Shown here: positions 6,125 to 9,750 of the stretch, in pieces
How the letters are laid out: every line of letters starts with the position of its first letter
How positions within the stretch are numbered: position 1 is the first letter of the stretch
Notes under the pieces: generated by a model
What the model was told of the DNA's origin: nothing
Database searches by the model: none
The model's input: only the letters and a program-made list of their open reading frames with translations
From: Candidatus Hydrogenedentota bacterium
GTDB lineage: Bacteria > Hydrogenedentota > Hydrogenedentia > Hydrogenedentales > SLHB01
Reading direction: 5' to 3'
NCBI GenBank assembly: GCA_003557825.1
Contig: PWNM01000266.1
Location: forward strand, 1 to 9,750
Length of the DNA: 9,750 nucleotides
Made by a program: the position numbers and the translations under genes

Positions 6125-7134
6125 GGAGCCATGCCTCCTGCTCGGAGGCCGGTTGTTTCGTCTAGGCCGAACATTATATTCAGGCACTGTACCGCCATAC
6201 CCGCGGTTCCGCCCATTAGATTGTCAACGGCGCTGACGATAATCAGATTGCCCGTGCGCTTGTCCCATGTCCATCCGAAATCCACGAAGTTCGTCGCCCG
6301 GACATATTTTACTTCCGGCAACGCGTTTTCGCCCAAAACACGGACAAAGGGCTCTCCATCGTAACAGGCAAATATGGCCTGCCAATCGGCCGGCTTTGCG
6401 GGGCGGACAGTGATGGTGCTCAGTATCCCTCTGGTCATCGGAGCCACATGGGGCGTGAACTGTACGAGAGCCCGGTCGCCCGTTTCCTGTTCGATTTCGG
6501 GGGTGTGTTGATGTACGGCCAGTTTATAGGCCTTGAGATTTTCATTCATTTCCGGGAAATGAAATGCCTCGTTTAACGACCGGCCCGCCCCGGAAATACC
6601 CGAAATAGTATCTACCACGATCGGCGTTTCGACTGCGACTTGGTCGAGCAATGGGCGCAAAGGAACCACCACGGAGATGGGATAGCATCCGGGAACGGCC
6701 ACCAGTTGGGCTTCCCGCAATGCCTCGCGATACCACGGAACCAGACCATAGACCGACTCAGGTATTAAACCGGGCGCCGTATGTTCCCTTTTGTAGTACT
6801 GAGCGAATCGTTCGGTGTCCTTTAAACGGAAATCGGGCCCGATATCGAGCACCCGAACCCCGGCTTTTCGTAAGGCTGCCACGTATTCCATGGACTCGCC
6901 TCCGGGAACGCCGACAAACACAGCATCGCACGATTGGGCGAGCCGATCGGCATCAAACGCCTCGAATATTAGGTCCGTCATGTCCCGAAAAGCGGGCAAG
7001 ACGGAGTCCAGCCGCTCTCCGACCGCGCTGGTCGACGCAACGGCAGTCAACGTTACATTGGGATGGGCCAGTAGCAGCCGTATTAGCTCTCGGCCGCCAT
7101 AGCCTGTGGCTCCCACAATTCCTATTCGTATCAC
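6121..7134 (-). CDS. argC: N-acetyl-gamma-glutamyl-phosphate reductase
   Basis: A 337-residue NADPH-dependent reductase that converts N-acetylglutamyl phosphate to the semialdehyde, the step after ArgB. The dinucleotide-binding loop GIVGATGYGGREL is at 5-17. The catalytic cysteine is C150 in VPGCYP, followed by SGISGAGR at 178-185, the conserved histidine segment VHQHTPEI at 207-214, APMTRGI at 231-237 and VDNLMGGTAGMA at 303-314. Length fits the longer (type 1) ArgC group. The start is GTG at 7134-7132, supported by AAGGAG (7148-7143) eight bases upstream and by the Rossmann strand beginning at residue 2. First gene of argCJB, with its own promoter; its stop overlaps the argJ start by 4 bp. 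Confidence 0.95.
   Translation of the reverse strand: MIRIGIVGATGYGGRELIRLLLAHPNVTLTAVASTSAVGERLDSVLPAFRDMTDLIFEAFDADRLAQSCDAVFVGVPGGESMEYVAALRKAGVRVLDIGPDFRLKDTERFAQYYKREHTAPGLIPESVYGLVPWYREALREAQLVAVPGCYPISVVVPLRPLLDQVAVETPIVVDTISGISGAGRSLNEAFHFPEMNENLKAYKLAVHQHTPEIEQETGDRALVQFTPHVAPMTRGILSTITVRPAKPADWQAIFACYDGEPFVRVLGENALPEVKYVRATNFVDFGWTWDKRTGNLIIVSAVDNLMGGTAGMAVQCLNIMFGLDETTGLRAGGMAP
6134..6139 (-). promoter_or_regulatory. argJ ribosome binding site
   Basis: AGGAGG on the minus strand, inside the last codons of argC, nine bases before the argJ ATG at 6124. It decides the argJ start against the longer upstream open frame and implies coupled translation of argC and argJ. Confidence 0.8.
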
Positions 7135-7160
7135 GCGTATATCTCCTTGTAAAGCGTACG

Positions 7161-7190
7161 ATTATAAGAGCGGCCGTGCGAACTGGTCAA
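7161..7190 (-). promoter_or_regulatory. argCJB promoter (TTGACC-18-TATAAT)
   Basis: On the minus strand, TTGACC (7190-7185) and a perfect TATAAT (7166-7161) are separated by 18 bases, a near-consensus sigma70-type promoter. The start point would be near 7154, leaving a leader of about 20 bases that holds only the AAGGAG site, with no room for a leader peptide or attenuator. I see no arginine-box palindrome matching the E. coli type. On the plus strand the same place reads TATAAG, so the core might also serve the divergent rarA gene, though no -35 was found for that direction. Confidence 0.7.
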
Positions 7191-7235
7191 ACAGCCGTTG
7201 CCTGGTTGTGTCCAGCGTGGTGCTTCGGTACGATC

Positions 7236-8558
7236 ATGGCCATGACAGAGAACCTTTTTGAACACGCCGCAGCCGAACGGCTCCGTAAAGAAGCCCCGTT
7301 GGCTCGCCGGGTTGCACCTCGTCAGCTCGACGAGATCATCGGTCAGGACCACATCCTTGGGCCGGGTAAAATACTGCGCCGGGCCATCGAGGCAGACCGA
7401 ATCACATCGATCATTCTCTACGGGCCGCCGGGCTCGGGTAAGACCGCCCTTGCCCGTATCATCGCCATGCATACTCAATCGGTTTTCGACAACCTCAATG
7501 CCGTCACAGGCGGCGTAAAGGAGCTTCGGGAACTCATCAAAAAGGCGAAGGAACGACGGATTCACGAACAGCGGCGCACCATCGTGTTTATTGACGAGAT
7601 CCACCGGTTCAACCGTGCACAGCAGGACGCCCTGCTTCCTGATGTCGAAAACGGGAATATTATACTTATCGGCGCGACTACAGAGAACCCTTATTTTTCC
7701 GTGGTGGCACCCCTGTTGTCGCGGTCGCAAGTGTTCGAATTGCGACGGCTTGACGATGCCGAGGTGGTAGGACTTATGCGTCGAGCCTTGGGCCATCCCG
7801 ATCGAGGATTGGATGAATACGCTGTCCAAGCTGACGATGAGGCTATCGAACACATTGCACGATACGCCGAAGGAGATGCACGTCGTGCGCTGAACGCCCT
7901 TGAGATCGGCATGCTCACCACTCCGCCCGAAGATGGCGTCATCCACATCACCCTGGACGTGGCCCAGGAATCCATCCAACGCAAGATGATTCACTACGAC
8001 GGCACGGGAGATGAGCATTATGATGCCGCATCGGCCTTTATCAAAAGCATGCGGGGTACCGATCCCGATGCTGCGTTGTACTGGATGGCCTATATGCTCG
8101 AGGCGGGGGAAGAACCGCGGTTTATCGCCCGTCGGATCTGCATCTGTGCCTCAGAGGATGTGGGCAATGCCGACCCCCAGGCGCTGATACTAGCGACAGC
8201 GGCATGGCAGGCCTGTGAGTTCATCGGGCTCCCCGAAGCGCAGATCATCTTGGCCCAGGCCGCCACCTATGTGGCCTGTGCGCCCAAAAGCAATGCTGCT
8301 GTCGTGGGCATCGGCGAAGCTCGCCAGGCGGTACAAGAGGGCGTGACGGTTGCCGTGCCCGATCATCTACGCGATACGCATTATAAAGGAGCCGGAAAGC
8401 TGGGCCGAGGTCAAGGATACCAATACCCCCACGATTTCGAAGGCGGCCATGTGCCCCAACACTATGGCGTGGCCCGGGGAACCTATTATCACCCGGTGGA
8501 TCGCGGCAAAGAAGCGGAGTTCAAGCACCGACTCGAAGCGTTGGACGAAGGTGAATAA
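7236..8558 (+). CDS. rarA: Replication-associated recombination protein A (RarA/MgsA AAA+ ATPase)
   Basis: A 440-residue AAA+ ATPase of the RarA/MgsA/WRNIP1 family, related to clamp-loader subunits and acting at stalled replication forks and gaps. The visible order is normal: APRQLDEIIGQDHILG at 27-42, Walker A GPPGSGKT at 63-70, Walker B VFIDEIHRFNRAQQDALLP at 117-135, sensor 1 GATTENPYF at 146-154, arginine-finger region LLSRSQVFELR at 160-170, GDARRALNALE at 213-223, and the hallmark HYDAASAFIKSMRGTDPDAALYW of the tetramerisation domain starting at 261 (in two parts: HYDAASAFIK and SMRGTDPDAALYW). Length is typical. The frame is open far upstream, across argC, but homology begins here. Starts at 7236 and 7242 are both possible (MAMTENLF or MTENLF). 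No good ribosome binding site precedes either. Divergent from argC by 101 bp. Confidence 0.93.
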   Translation: MAMTENLFEHAAAERLRKEAPLARRVAPRQLDEIIGQDHILGPGKILRRAIEADRITSIILYGPPGSGKTALARIIAMHTQSVFDNLNAVTGGVKELRELIKKAKERRIHEQRRTIVFIDEIHRFNRAQQDALLPDVENGNIILIGATTENPYFSVVAPLLSRSQVFELRRLDDAEVVGLMRRALGHPDRGLDEYAVQADDEAIEHIARYAEGDARRALNALEIGMLTTPPEDGVIHITLDVAQESIQRKMIHYDGTGDEHYDAASAFIKSMRGTDPDAALYWMAYMLEAGEEPRFIARRICICASEDVGNADPQALILATAAWQACEFIGLPEAQIILAQAATYVACAPKSNAAVVGIGEARQAVQEGVTVAVPDHLRDTHYKGAGKLGRGQGYQYPHDFEGGHVPQHYGVARGTYYHPVDRGKEAEFKHRLEALDEGE

Positions 8559-8568
8559 CTAAAACCGA

Positions 8569-8591
8569 GAGCCTGCATCCCGTGCAGGCTC
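8569..8591 (-). terminator. Rho-independent terminator of the PEP-CTERM gene
   Basis: A perfect 9-bp stem, GAGCCTGCA (8569-8577) with TGCAGGCTC (8583-8591), encloses a 5-base loop. Read on the minus strand it is followed by TCGGTTTTAG, a short T-tract, and it begins 20 bases after the stop of the gene at 8612. On the plus strand it lies 10 bases after the rarA stop but lacks a T-tract, so it would end rarA transcripts less efficiently. Confidence 0.8.
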
Positions 8592-8611
8592 CCGGGAAAT
8601 AGCGTTCTTTC

Positions 8612-9574
8612 TTATACGCTCCGGCGGCGGCTCTTCCAAGTCCGGACGCCAACCAAGCCGATCAATCCAACCCCAAGCAACGTTACCGTGGCCGGCTCGG
8701 GGATTACATTTATCCGCATCTCGACGAGGAAGTCGTTGTAATCCCAGTGGCTGTTTTTATGGCCATAGGGAAGATCCTCAATTGCCAAGAGGTACACGTT
8801 CGGATTCGGCGTCTTCAGAATCAGAAAGTGGACTTCGTTGATCATGTTGGGCCAGGTTTCGTAGTCTCTATTATTTTCATCATATTCTGGGTAGAAGTAA
8901 TAGTTTTGTAAGGCTTCGGAATGCATGGGCCCCCAAGCAGGGTCCTTCCATTTCCCGTCGTCAAAGTATTCGGATTGCAGGTAGAAACCGAATGTGCCTG
9001 AGGGATCATCCAGTGTTTCCGTGATACCCTTACGGCGAAGGTCGCCGCTTGGTCCAATCGCCCCGTTGTCCAGCATGTCCCCATAGGACAACAGTCGGTT
9101 ATATGCTTCGGGATTGCCCTCGGGGTTGTGGGTATAAATCCCGAAATGCTGCCTCATGTGGGCGTCATGCCAAATGGCTTGAAAGGAGATCGACCGCACC
9201 AAGGGACCCGCTGTAAATGTTTCCCAGCCCACGCGGAGGTCCTCGAGTTCCTTACCACTTTGTAATTCTGTCCCGTAAATTTTGTTGTAGATATCCCGCA
9301 GATTCTGTTCGGAATTCTCTTTTGATTCATCCCAAAACTCATTTGGTGGACGGTATTTTACCTCATCTGGGCTGGTCTGTGTGAAGGCAGCGCGGCTTTT
9401 AACGGAAACCGGCTGTTGCGCGGTACCGGAGGTATTGCCGTTTCGCATGCTCCGTATGTTCTGGGCGGCCGTTCGGTTCGAAGACCTTCCTATTCGCGTA
9501 AAGCTATCCGCTGTGGCATAGCCAGCAACAAGAAACATTGCTGCCAACATTACTAAAACACGGCTGATCCGCAT
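8612..9574 (-). CDS. Secreted PEP-CTERM protein with DUF4114-like body
   Basis: A 320-residue exported protein. The N-terminal signal peptide has a hydrophobic core at about 5-19 and likely cleavage after GYATA (22). The C-terminus is a textbook exosortase signal: IPEPATVTLL at 291-300, a hydrophobic helix to about 310, then the basic end WKSRRRSV. Known PEP-CTERM proteins are exported by Sec and processed at the inner membrane by exosortase (XrtA/EpsH), usually in EPS-producing bacteria. The body from about 115 to 290 has FGFYLQS at 195-201 and AIEDLPYG...DYNDFLVEM at 265-286. That EDL...DYND ending resembles DUF4114 domains, which may bind calcium; this match is by eye. Residues 25-80 are low in hydrophobics and probably flexible. 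The start is supported by AAAGAGG (9590-9584) nine bases upstream. It is a single gene with its own promoter and terminator; ligand and role are unknown. Confidence 0.85.
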   Translation of the reverse strand: MRISRVLVMLAAMFLVAGYATADSFTRIGRSSNRTAAQNIRSMRNGNTSGTAQQPVSVKSRAAFTQTSPDEVKYRPPNEFWDESKENSEQNLRDIYNKIYGTELQSGKELEDLRVGWETFTAGPLVRSISFQAIWHDAHMRQHFGIYTHNPEGNPEAYNRLLSYGDMLDNGAIGPSGDLRRKGITETLDDPSGTFGFYLQSEYFDDGKWKDPAWGPMHSEALQNYYFYPEYDENNRDYETWPNMINEVHFLILKTPNPNVYLLAIEDLPYGHKNSHWDYNDFLVEMRINVIPEPATVTLLGVGLIGLVGVRTWKSRRRSV

Positions 9575-9609
9575 GTCTATAAACCTCTTTTGGTCGGTTA
9601 TGGTAAATC

Positions 9610-9627
9610 AGGAGGTCTCTTCCTCCT
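9610..9627 (-). repeat. Leader hairpin AGGAGG/CCTCCT upstream of the PEP-CTERM gene
   Basis: A perfect 6-bp inverted repeat with a 6-base loop. In the minus-strand RNA the order is AGGAGG, AAGAGA, CCUCCU, placed within the first 20 or so bases after the predicted start point near 9629. It could protect the 5' end. Alternatively, its CCUCCU arm could compete for the gene's own purine-rich ribosome binding site at 9590-9584. Confidence 0.45.
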
Positions 9628-9635
9628 ACTTCATC

Positions 9636-9664
9636 ATTTTACCCTGTTACTAAGTGATTAGCAA
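9636..9664 (-). promoter_or_regulatory. Putative promoter of the PEP-CTERM gene
   Basis: On the minus strand TTGCTA (9664-9659) and TAAAAT (9641-9636) are 17 bases apart, matching 4/6 and 5/6 of the sigma70 consensus. The predicted start near 9629 gives a leader of about 55 bases containing the inverted repeat at 9610-9627. Confidence 0.5.
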
Positions 9665-9750
9665 GAACCATACCCAAGATTTGCTATCCACCCAACTCGT
9701 TGTGGGGGAACTACTTGGCGAAACGGATGGGCTTGGTCAATGTTGATCAA

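Noticed and set aside
6125..6187. 21-residue N-terminal extension of ArgJ
   Set aside because: Arg/Pro-rich, overlaps argC coding, and the ATG at 6124 has AGGAGG and the family N-terminus.
6651..7235. Upstream in-frame extension that would give rarA about 195 extra residues
   Set aside because: It lies antisense to argC, has no family similarity and is arginine/proline-rich as expected for a shadow frame; RarA homology begins at 7236.
7131..8018. Long open frame antisense to rarA (295 codons)
   Set aside because: Its translation shows no domain or sensible composition and it mirrors a well-conserved AAA+ gene; no ribosome binding site was found.
9728..9750. ATG opening a plus-strand frame (MGLVNVDQ) running off the window
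   Set aside because: Only eight codons visible, no convincing ribosome binding site and nothing recognisable; the near-repeat TTGGTCAA/TTGATCAA at 9733-9750 is too short to call an operator.

Overview
The window is an ordinary bacterial chromosomal segment with eight complete recognisable genes, one small membrane protein of unknown function, and short intergenic regions. Moderately high GC, sigma70-like promoters, Shine-Dalgarno sites (for example AAGGAG before argC), an exosortase-type (PEP-CTERM) secreted protein, a menaquinone gene and an ExbB/ExbD/TonB set all point to a Gram-negative, EPS-producing bacterium that respires with menaquinone. The mix would fit a planctomycete/verrucomicrobial or Hydrogenedentota-like lineage. 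That placement is an inference from gene content, not a demonstrated affiliation. No phage, IS element, CRISPR array, tRNA or rRNA was seen.

Layout. 12-1418 (+): menE-like o-succinylbenzoyl-CoA synthetase, probably the last gene of a men cluster lying to the left. 1493-3836 (-): a four-gene operon read right to left, exbB - exbD - tonB-like - small membrane protein with two CxxC knuckles, with gaps of 12 and 8 bp and then a 4-bp ATGA overlap. Its leader (3837-4003) holds a perfect TATAAT box, an imperfect palindrome and a hairpin whose loop is complementary to the exbB ribosome binding site. 4004-7134 (-): argC-argJ-argB, three arginine biosynthesis enzymes, behind a good promoter (TTGACC-18-TATAAT). 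7236-8558 (+): rarA, a replication-associated AAA+ ATPase, divergent from argC. 8612-9574 (-): a secreted PEP-CTERM protein with a DUF4114-like body, with its own promoter, a leader hairpin and a rho-independent terminator at 8569-8591. 9665-9750 holds nothing I can assign.

How the genes work together. ArgJ makes N-acetylglutamate (by recycling the acetyl group from acetylornithine), ArgB phosphorylates it and ArgC reduces the phosphate to the semialdehyde; argD and argF are not in the window. ExbB and ExbD would form the proton-driven inner-membrane motor, with the TonB-like protein carrying force to outer-membrane receptors. The small metal-knuckle protein is translationally coupled to it. 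The PEP-CTERM protein would be exported by Sec and processed by an exosortase encoded elsewhere. I do not see a clearly new multi-gene system. The points most worth a second look are the possible pseudoknot controlling exbB translation and the unexplained CxxC membrane protein closing the Ton operon.
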